Below, one piece after another: positions 35,136-47,743 of a stretch of 64,000 nucleotides of DNA; position 1 is the stretch's first letter, and each line of letters begins with the position of its first letter. The stretch is from Chelonoidis abingdonii (lineage: Eukaryota > Chordata > Testudines > Testudinidae): contig NC_133770.1 in the NCBI RefSeq assembly GCF_003597395.2, forward strand, positions 91,915,639 through 91,979,638. The letters are read 5' to 3'. A program made the translations under genes and the position numbers. The notes under the pieces are model-generated. The model was given only the letters and a program-made list of their open reading frames with translations, did not search any database and was not told the DNA's origin.

Positions 35136-36288
35136 ACCCAAGGGTGACCACCTCTACCCTGGTCCTTTACACTATCACAGCACCAAACATCAGAGTGGTT
35201 CAAGAAGGAAAAAAAGACAAGGCACTCAAATTCAAAGACAGTCCAGCAAAGAAGAATTGCTCGGGGGAATGTTGCAATGGGCTAAAGAGACTTTTCTCCA
35301 CTGGGCTGCTTGTTTTTATCACACCCAGATTGGACTGGTCAACAGTTGTTACAGAACCATCTGATGGCTATTTGGCATCCAATGGGAAATGCAATAGTTT
35401 CCACGAAATGGGGAACCTGACAAAATAACAAAAACCATTACTGCAACTGGCACTAACTGGCATCTCTGGTGATTGTTTCAGCAGAGATGCTTCACGTTGA
35501 ATGGGAATGGACAATAAGGGAATAGGGAACGGAGACTGAGCTACATTCTCACTGTTGGAGGTGCCTACTTTCAATTGGGATGAGCCTTATTGGTGCTGCA
35601 GGGGAAACAGGTATTGAAGCTTGAACTTGTTTGGATCTTTTTCTGTGGCTAAATACACAACTTCAGCTTCCAGTACTTACCATTCTGGCCTCTTTCATGA
35701 GCAAAAAAAAAATTGAACCCAAAAAAAAGAGATGTGAGGCCAAGTAGTGTTGAATTTGTGTTTTCCTTTAGGATCAGTACATCTTTCCCCCTACATTCCA
35801 TATGAATGAAACACACGTTCTACTGATTGCAAAGTGAAAATCTAGGCTGTGAGGATAAAAATGCAGAGTTTAATGAAAGAAATGACCACTTTATTGAAAA
35901 AACAAAGTTTAAAAAAATACACAGCATACACATCTCCTCCTAGGAGAAAGGAAGTGTTCTGAGGCCTTGGGGGACCATTAGATCATGCTGATAAAATAAA
36001 TTAATACATTTTTAAGCTATTGTACCTACTTTGTGTATTTGTGTAGTGGGAACTAATTGTAAATATTCACAGTGAATAATTATTGTACTGTGAAATGCAA
36101 AGTACATTTAGAATTGAAAATAGTACAGTTTAGAGACTAATCCAGTGTCCCTACTTAGATTTTGTGTTAAAGGAGCAAACCAGCATCACGGCCAGCTCCA
36201 AAAATGTACTTTGTTTAACCTTCTATAGCAGTCCACCAACGAAGCAAGCTATTATCATAGAGATGGTTGCAATTCTAGTGTTAATATT
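35136..36288. other. Intergenic sequence, no gene seen
   Basis: A 100-codon open frame (35126-35428, plus) starts inside the gypsy LTR and shows no domain that I know. The rest is AT-rich without recognised repeats. Confidence 0.4.
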
Positions 36289-36483
36289 AAAAAGAACAGG
36301 AGTACTTGTGGCACCTTAGAGACTAACAAATTTATTTCAGCATAAGCTTTAGTGGGCTACAGCCCACTTCTTCGGATGTAGCCCATGAAAGCTTATGCTG
36401 AAATAAATTTGTTAGTCTAAGGTGTCACAAGTACTCCTGTTCTTTTTGCAGATACACACTGACACGGCTGCTACTCTGACACC
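36289..36483 (+). mobile_element. Palindromic retroposon, intact copy
   Basis: Two arms of about 75 bp, 36291-36365 and 36372-36446, are inverted copies: AAAGAACAGGAGTACTTGTG on the left, and CACAAGTACTCCTGTTCTTT on the right as its exact reverse complement. A one-sided tail GATACACACTGACACGGCTG follows. It is flanked by a 12-bp TSD AGTGTTAATATT / AGTGTTGATATT (36277-36288 and 36484-36495, one mismatch). The TSD length indicates insertion by target-primed reverse transcription rather than by a cut-and-paste transposase. Same family as 52076-56327. Confidence 0.85.
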
Positions 36484-37060
36484 AGTGTTGATATTGTGTT
36501 TCATATAATAATGTCCATGGGCAGAGATATGGAACTTGGTTGTAAACATTTGATTTGAACTACAACTTGACCAACAAGGTCGTGGTATGGTAGCAAGTGC
36601 TAGCTATGAGAAGGATTTTTAGAGAGAGATTGAGCTGTGTCTTTCTGCTACTGTAAATGGAAGGTGGGAGTTTTGTAACACGTCTTCAGATGCTGCAGTC
36701 CCATTTCACATTTTGTTCAGTTGAAGCACATTTCTATTCTGTTATGTTCTCTGACATAGGAGGTCTGATTCTCCACTGACTTGCAGCTTGTGTAATCTTT
36801 TACAGTTGTGCGATGAGAATACAAAGTGGGTAGAAAATACAAACGTTTCTGACTTGGTAATGTTTGACACTCACAAGGGTAATTATCTATGCAAGGAGAA
36901 GCAGGCCCATGATATTAGAGACAAATATTTCTACATATATTGCAGACTTACCTTGAAATATACTTGGCAGCATCAAGGTAATTATTTAATATTCACTGTT
37001 TGCTTCTGGTAAAAACCACAACATGTTAGGTATTGTACTAATGCAAAAGGAGATATGAAG

Positions 37061-37414
37061 TAATGTTTTCAAAAGTGCCTCAGTAAATTAGGCTCCTAAA
37101 TCCCATTTTCAAAAGTAATGTAGGCATTTAGGAGCTTAACTTTCATTGAGATTTAGGCTGTGAGGGGTCAGTTTTTTTAAAGGACTTTGGACACCTAAGG
37201 ATGCAGATAGGCATTTAGCGGGATCTTAAAAAGCACTTAGGTGCCTAACTTGCAGTGGCAATTAGGAATTTGTGAATATTCCAGTAAGCACCTATCTGAA
37301 TTTTTAGGTGCCTAAATACCTTAGGGTAAGATTTTCAAAGTACCTATGCGAGTTTTCAAAACGGCACTTAGGTTCTTCAGTCACTTAGGCAAGTTTGAAA
37401 ATTTTAGCCATAGT
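37061..37414. repeat. Interspersed repeat with TTTTCAAAAGTG motifs
   Basis: Repeated TTTTCAAAAGTGCCTCAG, CCATTTTCAAAAGTAATG and TTAGGTGCCTAA words in direct and inverted orientation, ending GTTTGAAAATTTTAGCC. Second copy of the family at 30808-31092. Confidence 0.55.
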
Positions 37415-37920
37415 GCTTACCCTGAAGAGCTTTACATTCTATAAAGACAGAACAGACAAGAGACAGAAGAAAGGACAACACCAGATATGTAAAAAAGTAG
37501 GTGACAATTGTCTATATCCTGATAAAAACAATTTAAGAAAATGTATCTCAGAACCATGACTTGATGATGAGCAGGTTAGTTTCTTGTGGGTATCACAGCA
37601 GATGTGGGTCTTCTGGACTGATTTTAATGCAGAGACCATTTGAGGAACAGCTTAGAAAGAGGATTCCACACACAATGATGGCACAAAAAAAGAGCAGAGA
37701 TGTTTGTGAGATTTATAGGGAATTATCCATCTCATTCATGTCACAAGAGAACCCCAGAATATATGGGGATAAGAGGATCCAATGGGTGTCACGAATCCAC
37801 ATAAACATTCCTGACTCTTATGGAGTCCAAACACGCATATGAGAAGCGCTGCACCCATGAGCAGTCCCACTGGGGCAAATGGGAAAACTGGTATGCTGAG
37901 TAAAAATGAAGTGCATAACA

Positions 37921-38575
37921 AGAATCGTAGGATTAGAAGGGACCACGAAGGTCATCTAATCTAACCCCCTGCCAAGATGCAGGATTTGTTGTTTCTAAAC
38001 CAGTGATACTCAGACTGAGGCTTGTGAGCTGCAGGTGGCTCTTTAATGTGTCTCTTCCAGCTCTTTGCAGCACGTAATACTGTGTGATTTAATTATTAAT
38101 CAAGCAGGAAGCTTTTACTATGTTATTAACCAATTGTAATTGATAAAATAATAATACTTAGTCACTGTGTATATACTATGTAAATATGAATATATAGTAC
38201 GATAGTAAATGAAGCAATGAATTCACACAACTGTGGCTCTTTTGGGTTATGTTGATTGCTAATTTGGTTCTTGAACCACTGAGGTCTGAGTATCACTAAT
38301 TATCCAAAACAGATGGCTATCCAGCCTCCTTTTGAAAGCCTCCCATGAAGTAGCTTCCAGCACCTCCCTAGGCGGTCTGGTCCATTGTCCTACTGTTCTT
38401 ATAGGTAGAAAGTTTGCCAGAGATTTAATCTGAATCTGGTATGTTGTAGTTTGAACCCATTGTTTCTTGTCTTGCCTTCTGTGATAAGAAAGAACAACTT
38501 TTTTCCATTGTTTTTATGGCAGCCTTTCAAGTATTTGAAGACTGCTGTCATGGTCCCATATTTTCTATTTGTAGC
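37921..38575 (-). mobile_element. CR1 LINE 3' end, antisense
   Basis: From AGAATCGTAGGATTAGAAGG (reverse-complemented 3' terminus) through AACCCCCTGCCAAGATGCAG, and after an insertion, GATGGCTATCCAGCCTCCTT to GTATTTGAAGACTGCTGTCA. The split point and continuity show one CR1 copy interrupted by the element at 37996-38302. Confidence 0.9.
37996..38302. mobile_element. hAT-like MITE inside the CR1
   Basis: Ends AGTGATACTCAGAC and GTCTGAGTATCACT are perfect inverted repeats, and a second inverted block GTGGCTCTTT / AAAGAGCCACAG lies at different distances inside. It interrupts the CR1 between TTGTTGTTTCTAAACC and ATCCAAAACAGATGG. The TSD is degraded. Confidence 0.8.
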
Positions 38576-38635
38576 TCTGAGTTAGCTGAAAATGAACTAT
38601 CAAATACAGGAAGACTGAACCTTTTGACTATGCAT

Positions 38636-38715
38636 CTGGGCCCTGAGCCAAAGCCCAGTGAAGTCAGTGGGAGTCTTTTCATTGTCTTCAATGAACTTTG
38701 GATCCAGGACCTTGA
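38636..38715. mobile_element. Short palindromic MITE (GACTTCAATGGG type)
   Basis: GGCCCTGAGCCAAAGCCCAG and the reverse complement of CTTTGGATCCAGGACC form inverted ends around AAGTCAGTGGGAGTCTTTTC, an 80-bp palindrome. Related copies are at 57105-57180 and, less similar, 47166-47262 and 25725-25800. Confidence 0.6.
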
Positions 38716-38929
38716 AGAGGATTGTGTAAATTGTTTGTTTTAGCAACCATATGGGATATATTGCATTTGTGAAACGTTCCTGATACACCCATTTCAGAGA
38801 GTAAGGTACAATAGAACTGCACTGAAATAAATAAATAAACTAATTAAAAAAGTCCCATGAATACTAATTGTGCTTGGACTGTGTTTGCATTCATCTTCCA
38901 TAGATACTGTAGCAAACAGGTTACCAACA

Positions 38930-39480
38930 CAGAGGTGGGCAAAATGTGGGCCCACAGGTCACATCCGGCCCATGGGACTGTCCTGTCTGGCTCTTGAGCT
39001 CCCAGCGGGGGGATGCTAGCCCCTGGACCCTCCCCTGCTGTCCCCCGCAGCCTCAGCTTGTCATGCCGCCAGCACTTTGGGCAGCGGGGCTGCGAGCTCC
39101 TGCCAGGCAGCAGCTGCGAGAGCCACTGGCCTGCCCCAGTGCTCCAGACTGCGCGGCGGCGTGGCTGACTCCAGCCGGGGGGCGCGGCTGCCACTCCTGG
39201 TGCTCTGAGCGGCATGGTAAGGGGCTGGGGAGTGGGGGGATTGGATAAGGGATAGGGGGTACCAGGGGGGGCAGTCAGGGGACAGGGAGGCAGGGGGCAG
39301 TTGGATAGGGGGTGAGGTCCTGGGGGCACGTTTAGGGGTGAGGGGTCCCAGGAGGGGGTGGTCAGGGGACAAGGAGCAGGGAGGGTTGGATGGGTCGGGG
39401 GTTTTGAGGGGGAAGGGGGGGAAGTGGAAGGGGTCGGATAGAGGTCAGGGGCCAGGCTGTTTGGGGAGGCACAGAGACAC
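38930..39480. mobile_element. hAT element, right end missing
   Basis: Starts CAGAGGTGGGCAAAATGTGG, the same TIR as the element at 16076, followed by GC-rich text with GGGG-rich words. No matching right TIR was found before unique sequence resumes near 39480, so it is truncated or its end has diverged. Confidence 0.6.
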
Positions 39481-42400
39481 GTGCCAGTTGTCTTGTGTAT
39501 CCAATCAAAGCAGCAAGACTTTCATATACCCACAATGAAATGCTCACAAATGATCTTGACAAGAATTATTCACAGAAATTATTGTGGTGAATAATTTTGA
39601 ATAAATTCTAGAAAATCAGTATCTGTTTATGCACTGAAAAAAGAGATGGAATAAAATGTGTAATTACAAAAGAGTTCTCGATATACGTAATTGTTCTCCT
39701 ACACACTCTTGGTCAAATCACACAGCTCTTCATGTAAGATCTCTGCCCCCGCCCCCAGAGCTTGTTTATAGCACCCACTTGCAATGTCATGAGGACAGAT
39801 CTTCTACCTGAATAGGTTGGCCTGGTCTGTGGCTGGTTGTGTGTCCTATATTGTCTGCTGATAGAGCCAATTGTGTTTAGAAACTGCAGCACTATATGGT
39901 ATGTAAAATCTCTGATCTGTAACATTTACCCAACCTCTAGGTAAAACAGTATCTTCTGAGGGCTACGTGATGTTCATACCTCTAAATTGCCTTTTTAAAA
40001 ATTGTTTACAGTATTGCCAGCCCCAAGTGTTCAAAAATTAGGCATCAGCCATCATGAGACTGGCTTAAGGATCAGCCTGCAGGGGGAGCTGGGGATGAGA
40101 AGAGGATTGTGGCACCAGGCTCAGGTGCTAGAAGTGCTCAGGAGGTGAGTGCCCCTCCCCCTTCCCTCCCATCACAGTAGCCTGGAGGCCTTCAGATCCT
40201 ACAGTGTAAGTAAAGATGACCATGTAGCATCAATGCTTCATAAACTAGAGCAATATGTTATAGGGAATGATTTTGCATTGGCTGGGAAAGGACAGGCTGA
40301 TCTCATAGGTCTTGTGCATCTGTAACTTTGTGATATCGCAATAAACTTACTCCTGTATCACAATGAGAGCAGAAGAAAAATCTACTCTAGTAATTGAAAC
40401 TTTGCATCAGGCAATCATTCATTTCAATGCGTCATATGTACATATAACATGAAACTATTGAGAAACCCAGACTGGAAAACCCCAGGCCAAACCATGTATC
40501 TCAAGACTGAATCCATTTAAATTCCAAGAATAAGTAGCTGACAAAACTAATTTTTGGAGATTAACATTTTTCACCTGGGTTTTATATTTCTGCAAGAAAT
40601 ATACACTGCGTTAGTTATACATTGATCAAACTTTTATTGTGCCAGCTGTACTTCATAGACCTGAAAAAGTGATTCAAGCAAAACAAAAGAGAACATAAAA
40701 GCACAACTATAATGGTTTTAAATCCCAAAGAGGCAATTACAAGTTTGATTCCAGTGTTGCAGCTGGACTACATTGGAAAACTAAACACTTTGCACATATT
40801 AAGTAGATCTGAAGGCTAGGATAGGAGTTTAAATAATAAATCCACTCTGCAGTTACATTTGTAAAGTACAGCCCTTTTAATAAGTTGGGAAAATACGACA
40901 ACAAGATTGACACTAATTCATGTGCAAAAGATAGTTTTTACAAAGCTGAGAAGATAAAACAGGTTGGAAAAAACAGTAAGTTACACAATAACTAATCATT
41001 TAGATAAAACAAGTGGAAAGAAGATAAGAATACTGTGCAAGGAGAATGAATTGTAATTCTTTAGTCACTAAGCATGTTAGCATGTTATAATGCAGCTTTT
41101 TGTATGCAGAGTGTTTCTTTGCCTGTTTGTAAGAAAAAGGAAGGTAATCAGGGCAGTGTGTACTGACTCTCTAAAGGAAAAAAGAAGGCAAAGGAAAAGA
41201 GGAAAACCCAGGGCAGGATATCATGTGCCAAACCACACAATAAAAAGTAAGATGAGTCTGAGGGTTAAAAACACATAGGTCCAGATTTCAACAGGCCATA
41301 CCCAAGTGCACAGAGAGGGAGTGCCCAAGCAGCCACCTTCCACTTAAGCAGCCACTCACAATGGCAGTCTTGGAGATCAGAGATATGCAAGGGACAGTTC
41401 CTTAGTGTCCCTTTAAGGGGGCGGAGCCATCACCCCACCTTTCTCTGCACTTGCTCATGGAACAGGTGAACCACATTGGGTGAGAGCAGAATGCATGGAC
41501 CAGCTTGTGCAGGTCACCTAGCCGCTTGGAAAAGATTTGTGTCTGCCTGAAGTAAAATCATTCCCTGAATGCTCCAGGGGTAGGGTGGCTGTTTATCCAA
41601 GACTCTTAAGGGCCAGTGAGTGGCAAACACCACAGCTTTGCTGAATGTATTTTTATTCACAGCACAAGTGTACTCTTAGATTTGTTGGGTGCCAGAAATA
41701 AAATAAAACAAGAAAGAAAAACTAAAACACTGAATGAAGGGAAATGAAGGAACACAAAATTACAGGCAAGCAAGGAAAGTGGGGAAAGGCCTTTAAGTCC
41801 AAACAGGTTTTTGTTCAGGCACCCCTCTTTGTCTTATGAGTTCACATAAGATTTGGCCATAGCTGGGTTTGAGGTTTTTGCATGCTCTCATGGAGTCTAG
41901 TGGGTTTGCTGGCTCTCTGGGACCAAAGGTGAGGCTAATGGGCATAGTGGAAAATGCCATGCAGTGTTATCCATGTGACGTTTCCCCGCAAACATGAGAA
42001 CTTTTATATTTGTGAGCAATCTGCAGCCATGGCATATTGATGGATAGCCAGATAATGTCAAAACATTCATATCCAACACCATTATCCTAATTGGTGGGTA
42101 TGAATAAAATGTGTTTGCACGACTTCTTGTTCATGAGCACAGGCTGAATTTGGATGTGGGGTGATTTTTAAGTGCATGTGAAGTTCTAGTCTAATATCTC
42201 TAGAGGAAGCCAAGAGGAAACTAAAGATTGATGGTTCCAAAAATAAAATGTGAAAAGATATTTTTCTTGGGAAATACTAACTGAATTATTAATAAAACTA
42301 GTGCCACTTATAGGGAGAACTGAACAGGCTGTTTGCTGATTTGCATACGAAGGGCACAGGAGGAATGGCTTCTATATTTTGATGGTATTAGTTGATCTAA

Positions 42401-44099
42401 TTTTAAAAGTTTATAAATGAGTTATATTTGTTTAATTTACCTCTGGAAAGAACATGTATTTTGCTAGAGTCGGTTACCCTAACCTGTAGAGAAATGCAGG
42501 AGGATCGAATGAGAATCTTTCATCTGAGTCACTTTCCTTAAGAGGAACTTGTGTCTCTGATCTCTTTCTCTATAACGCAAGGTTAACGAAGCTGAAGCAG
42601 TCTGGAACCATCCTATAATGAGGCAGATATGACAAGTCTTATCACGCAGAGCTGGAGCAGGACCAGAGTAGGGTTGTGAGAAGAGGCTGGATTGGGGCTT
42701 GCTAAGGAGAAAAACCAGACCACCCTAGGGCCATCCTGACAGAAGCCAGACCAGTGTCAGGATGTTTGTATGGCAAGTTTCTGAAGAAAGTGATCAAGGA
42801 CCTTCTGTCAGCATAGTGGTGATTCAATAACAGTTCTAAAGAGATTTGCAGTCTGATATTCCTTTCCTCTCTTGTTTGTGATGATTATTTTAAACAAAAT
42901 GCGCTTTTAGAATACCCATGCCAGTGGTGTAAAATTGCCCTTCAGGATAAAGTCGGAACAGTTAAAGGCCCATCATCAACTTGATATCTAGTCAAGTTGC
43001 AAAAAACAAATTAAAACAGCTTGAGGTCTATTCCTGTCCCTGAGTCTGAGCCCTACCAAGGTATGTGATTTAAATAACCATTTTCCTATTATATACAAAT
43101 GCTTCTTCACTTCCCTGGTGCTATATGGAAGACCCTGGGAATGAACAGGATTCAGTGACTAAGGCACAGATCCTGAAGTTAAACCTGCGAAAGCAGCCAC
43201 TTGTGCTTGTGCTGAGACTCTTTCAAGGCTCAGTTAAAACTCAAGGGGTCAAATGCGTGGATCAGTTGCAGTATCAGGGCCTACTTTGCTGTTCAGGAGA
43301 AAGTATACAGCCAGTTTTATTCTTTCTTGTTAGATGCTAGTTTAGTTTTTAGAACTGATTTGCAAGTCCTATATCTTAGTATTGTTGCTGTATTATAATT
43401 AACTCTAACTCAGGTATGTGTGTGTGTGTGTGTGCGTGTGTATGTGTGTGTGATTCATCTATCTCTCTATGTGGAATGTGACATGTCTTCCTATGGAATT
43501 TTATGTTATCTTTCTTTGCTTCCTGACACTAATCTCTGGGATTTTCCATGACACTGTTTTTGGGGGAGGGTTGTATTTTGTTTTTCTGCTGCCTTTTGTT
43601 GATGTGTGTATCTCATGCTTCATATTACTAGGAATAAAGATAAAAGATATTTCAGTTTTCTAAACCTCAGGACATCCTTTCTGTCTGATTCTTTGTGTGT
43701 TGCTGGCCTTTTATTATAAACTTGAACTGAGTTAGTCGCGTAGGAATTAGTAGGAAGACAGAACCAATGTGGCAAGCTTGTTGCAGACCTCAAAGGCTCT
43801 GTTCCCTATTTATCTTCTGTTCACTTCTGTCCCATGCTGATGAAGCTCCTAAAATTATTTTTCTAGCTTTTTAAAAAAAACAAATTGAGCTATTATTTTG
43901 TTGCTGATGTTAATAAAATGTATGGTTTCTAATTTCCCAAATAATGAGGGGAAAACCTGGTTATCTGCAACAGCCATCCGTAATAACTTAAATACTGCTA
44001 CCATTAAGTACCACCTCCTAAAAGGACCAAATTGAAGTTTTGGACTAAGACTAATCAACAGTACAAGAGGTAGCATATTGGAATATTTAACTTAGATTT
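39481..44099. other. Intergenic sequence, no gene seen
   Basis: About 4.6 kb without a supported exon. It includes the TG repeat at 43413-43452 and scattered AT-rich text. No family-level repeat was recognised, although CTTTAAGGGGGCGGAGCC at 41411 could belong to an unidentified LTR or DNA element. Confidence 0.4.
43413..43452. repeat. (TG)n microsatellite
   Basis: Interrupted TG tract with single CG and TA variants. Confidence 0.9.
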
Positions 44100-44213
44100 A
44101 TCAGCTCTTTGGGACAGAGACTGCCTTTTTATTGTGTGCTTGTACCAGCACAAAGAGCCCCTGATTCCTTACTGGAGCTGCTAGGTGTTAATCAACACAA
44201 TTATTAAATAATC
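44100..44213 (+). mobile_element. Old amniote retroposon 3' fragment
   Basis: CTCTTTGGGACAGAGACTGC, then TTGTACCAGCAC and TAGGTGTTAATCAACACAAT followed by an AT tail. I recognise this as a very widespread amniote interspersed repeat but am not certain of its name. An antisense copy is at 58745-58905. Confidence 0.5.
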
Positions 44214-44627
44214 AGTGGTACAGCTGGGTAGGAAATGGTTTTCACATCCTGGGAATTTTTTTCAAGATTTTAACAAATATTCCTGTCTCAAATTGGGACA
44301 AAGAGTTAAAATCTTGAAATTTTTTTGTCAACTAACAACAAAACTTCATTTTGAGTCAATTAAAAATTATTGTGTTAATGATTTTGCAACACTTGATTTT
44401 CATTTTGACTGTTTTTTTACTATAATAAGCTTAACTTTCTAACTAGAAAATTGTTTTGAACCAAACTACAGATTGTTTTGATAATTTTTAAACTTTTTTA
44501 TGCCAAAATTTTTCAAAATGAAAAATTAATAGAAACTGACCTTTTCCTACAAAGTGTTTCAGTTTCAATGAGTTGGCATTTTCCGACCAAAAAAAGAAAA
44601 GGTTGTCAAAAAATAGCTGACCAGTTC
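44214..44627. repeat. AT-rich repeat, unassigned
   Basis: TTTTCATTTTGACTG, AAAATTTTTCAAAATGAAAA and similar words in both orientations, as at 18610-18990 and 62810-63115. Borders unclear. The 145-codon frame starting at 44478 crosses into the adjacent hAT and is a chance frame. Confidence 0.35.
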
Positions 44628-44933
44628 CAGGGCCACCTGTGGGGGAGAGGGCAATTTGTCCCAGGACCCGGGCACTGCAGGGGCCCCCATGAGAGTTTTT
44701 CACGGCTCTTGGAGCGGGGGTCCATCACTCGCTCCGGGGGCCCTGGAAAACTCTCGCAGGGCCCGGGCCCCCGGAGCTTCTTCCGCTCCAGGTCTTTGGC
44801 GGCAGGGGGGGGGGGGGGTGTCCTTCTGCCCCGGGACCCGCTGCCGAAGTGCCAGGTCTTCGGCAGCAATTTGGTGGTGGGGGCCCCTGGCTGCCGAAGA
44901 CCCCAGACCCCCTGAATCCTCTGGGTGGCCCTG
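44628..44933. mobile_element. 306-bp hAT MITE
   Basis: Inverted ends CAGGGCCACCTGTGG and CTGGGTGGCCCTG, with a perfect 8-bp TSD ACCAGTTC at 44620-44627 and 44934-44941. The GC-rich interior contains a G-run at about 44804-44817, and the GCCGAAG / GGTCTTTGGCGGCAG words are partly palindromic. Apparently young, given the intact TSD and high CpG. Confidence 0.92.
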
Positions 44934-44941
44934 ACCAGTTC

Positions 44942-47165
44942 TAATCATTGGAACTACTAAAGCAACCAGAAAGAAATCATACTCACTTATATACTATAGC
45001 ATTTGACAATTTGCTGGGTCATCATTAGGATATACAGGAATGTGGATAATTGCGGGAATTAGTGGACAAGTGATGCACATCTTGGGGCATGATCAAGATT
45101 CAAATAGGAGGAAGCCTTAAACAAGGTTTGGATATGGACGTTTGTACTTTATACTCTTTTTAAATGTAAACTTTCTGTAAAACAGAGTCTACAGTTTCCA
45201 AAGTCATCAGCATGTGTAGTAGCACTTAGCCACTGGGGCTGACATGATCTCTAACATACTTGAGTTGGTCGGAATGACCTCCTACCAAGTAGCAGACACT
45301 CATGACAATTCTATTGCGGAAGGACAAAAGAGAAACACATTTTAGTGTTTCTTGTACAGATAAAAGTCTAACAAATAGTTAAACATCTGAGGGCAGTGGA
45401 ACTATGATTGTAAGATGTGAAAACTCCAAATCAGGTCAGCTGAGAATACTGCCTATGCATGCGCACATGTGCTCTCTCTCTCTCATTGTACACTGCAGAA
45501 CAGTTCAGTTGAGAATAATATTGCTAGGTGGACATGTTACACTATATCAGGAACAAGTGATGCAAAAGACCATGTTGTGAAATCTGAGGTCCTGTTTAGG
45601 TCCCACTTCTTAATTTTAACTTTTACACCTCCATGGAAAAGAGCTGAGGATTCACCAGCAAATTTGGCAGATCCATATACAGATGCCAAGGGATTCACAT
45701 AAGGTCAACCTTGTGGAACTCCTATACCTGTGCACCAGTTCTTGCTCTCAGCATACCCCCATTCCGTGCTCCCTGGCACTGTGCTTCCTCTGGTACCATA
45801 TTACTAAGGGCTGGAGCTGTAGTCTCTTCTTTTACTAGTTTCTGCAAGGCCAGAAAGGGGCTGATGTATCTCCTCCTCCCTGGCCTACCCACTTCTGATT
45901 CAAGTGGCTCAATATCTAGCTCAGTCCCCAGCACTGACCTGGACTGCATGAAGATGCTTCTGCAATGTGAAGGGTGCGGGGAGCGGGGGGAGTGGAGGGG
46001 AGATGGTGCTGTGAAGGCCACTAAGTCATCCTTTGGCATGGACAGGAGAAAATCCATGTGTCCAGTTGCTGGGCTCGAAACAGTGGGATGGAAGACTGGA
46101 TTGACAGGGTTTTACCCCACTAATTTACTTTAAAATGAAAGCTTAGATGCAAACATTTCCAGCAGCTTTCATGCCTATTGAAAAGTGCTTTAATCAAAGC
46201 ACCAAGCCTAGTGCAAAATCTGCACAAGTCTTATTCTTCATCCAGAAAGACAGACCAAAGGTCCTATCCACATTGGGCTCAGAACTGGGCTAGCTCCAAC
46301 CATGTTGCTGCTGATAAAACCACAGGGAAACATCTACAGCCTCTGTTCACTCTTAATCCTTATTGGAATGTCATGTAATAACGTATTTAATTATAGTACT
46401 GCAAATGTGCAGTAAATGACATTTTTTACCTTTATATTAATAAGTATTATTTATCCTTTATTGCCCTGAAGCATTTTAGGGACCGTTGTTAATATTTTGT
46501 AGAAAATAAATGTTTATGGAATCATTAACTCCGGTTTTATTGGCCATATTTCTTGAAAAGATTCTGAGTCATGCCTTCAAGTCTGCGAGAATTTGTGAGC
46601 CTGTTTTTTGGTTGGTTTATATGTTTTGTCTAACGATGTACTTTGAAGAGAGAACTGTAGAGTGTAAGTTGGAGGCAAGTATTCTTTATTTTAATTAAAT
46701 TGCTAACATAAGAAATTATCTTATTGAGTGATTGTATTATGGCAGAGCCACTTGTTCTGCCATATAGTAGTTAAGCATGATTTGATGCTTCCATTGTAAA
46801 CCTCTATTCTCTGGGGCTTATGGAGTAGCCAAAAAAAATTCTCTTCAGGCTGAAACTTGGCACACAAAATCTCAGCCTAACTTCAACCATTTGTGTTTGA
46901 AATTTAAACTCCAAAACTTTGTTCTTCCTATTTTTGAGTTACTTGGGAAATGGCATGTGAAGGTCTTCAAATAATTTTTGGGTTAACTGCATGGCTCAGA
47001 AGTGGTTCTGATATTAAAAGTGCAATGTTGCTAATTTATGATGTGACTGAATTGATGCTCTTGGAGACAAAAAGATATCAACAACTGGCTGAGTTATCGA
47101 TGGTTACAAATTATATCCTGGCATATGGGGTAAAAATTATGGCAAATTCTTTGGCAAATAACTGA
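44942..47165. other. Intergenic sequence, no gene seen
   Basis: A 140-codon frame at 45711-46133 (plus) and a 111-codon frame opposite lie in moderately GC-rich text, without domains or splice context that I recognise. They may sit in an unidentified repeat. Confidence 0.4.
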
Positions 47166-47262
47166 ATTGTCAGGCCTGATTTTCCTCTCATTGATTTACA
47201 CTGATTGAGTTCAATGGAGTTACTACTGATTTACACATGGATGTGAGAAGGGGAATCAGGCC
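47166..47262. mobile_element. Short palindromic MITE
   Basis: CAGGCCTGATTTTCCTCTCA and the reverse complement of TGAGAAGGGGAATCAGGCCC are inverted ends around AGTTCAATGGAGTTACTACT. About 95 bp, noncoding. Confidence 0.65.
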
Positions 47263-47617
47263 CATTATAATTTGAGGATACTTAGAGCTTGAAGACTCCA
47301 TGCAGAGAGATTGTAGGACTGGGGCCAATATATGTATCTAACTCTTTTCAGTTAGTTATGTTTGTGATTTATTTCCTTTCCTTTGGTAACATCTCTTCCC
47401 CATCCCACTAACATAAATATGAAGGTTTTGAGCACACTTGACATGGTGCAAGAACAGCCCTTTGCAGTGCCAAGAGACCTGTGTGGAGGTTTTTCGCCTT
47501 CCTCTGCAGCATGGGGCATGGGTCACTTGCTGGAGGATTCTCTGCAGCTTGAGGTCTCAACCCCATTGGGATTCACTAACTAGACAATAAGGTTCAGGGC
47601 GTTTGTTACAGAAGTGT

Positions 47618-47703
47618 AGGGTGAGATTCTGTGGCCTGCATTGTGCAGGAGGTCAGCCTAGATATCATAATTGGTCCTTCTGACTTAGTTTTGAGTTCTT
47701 CCG
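47618..47703 (+). mobile_element. CR1 3' end fragment
   Basis: GTGAGATTCTGTGGCCTGCA, GTGCAGGAGGTCAGCCTAGA and TTGGTCCTTCTGACTTAG match a CR1 3' terminus on the plus strand. The ERV lies 40 bp further on. Confidence 0.7.
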
Positions 47704-47743
47704 TGTGGATCTTTTGACCCTTTCTGTTCTGTTGCCTGCTGTT

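Noticed and set aside
35126..35428. 100-codon Lys-rich frame after the gypsy element
   Set aside because: Starts within the LTR and has no recognised domain. A processed-pseudogene origin was considered, but no parent was recognised.
36291..36446. CRISPR-like or rho-independent terminator palindrome
   Set aside because: The sequence is vertebrate, and the hairpin belongs to a dispersed retroposon with a TSD.
44478..44915. 145-codon frame
   Set aside because: It spans from an AT-rich repeat into a hAT MITE across its TSD, so it cannot be an old gene.
45711..46133. 140-codon frame as a possible gene
   Set aside because: No domain, no splice context, and an overlapping 111-codon antisense frame. 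Composition alone explains it.
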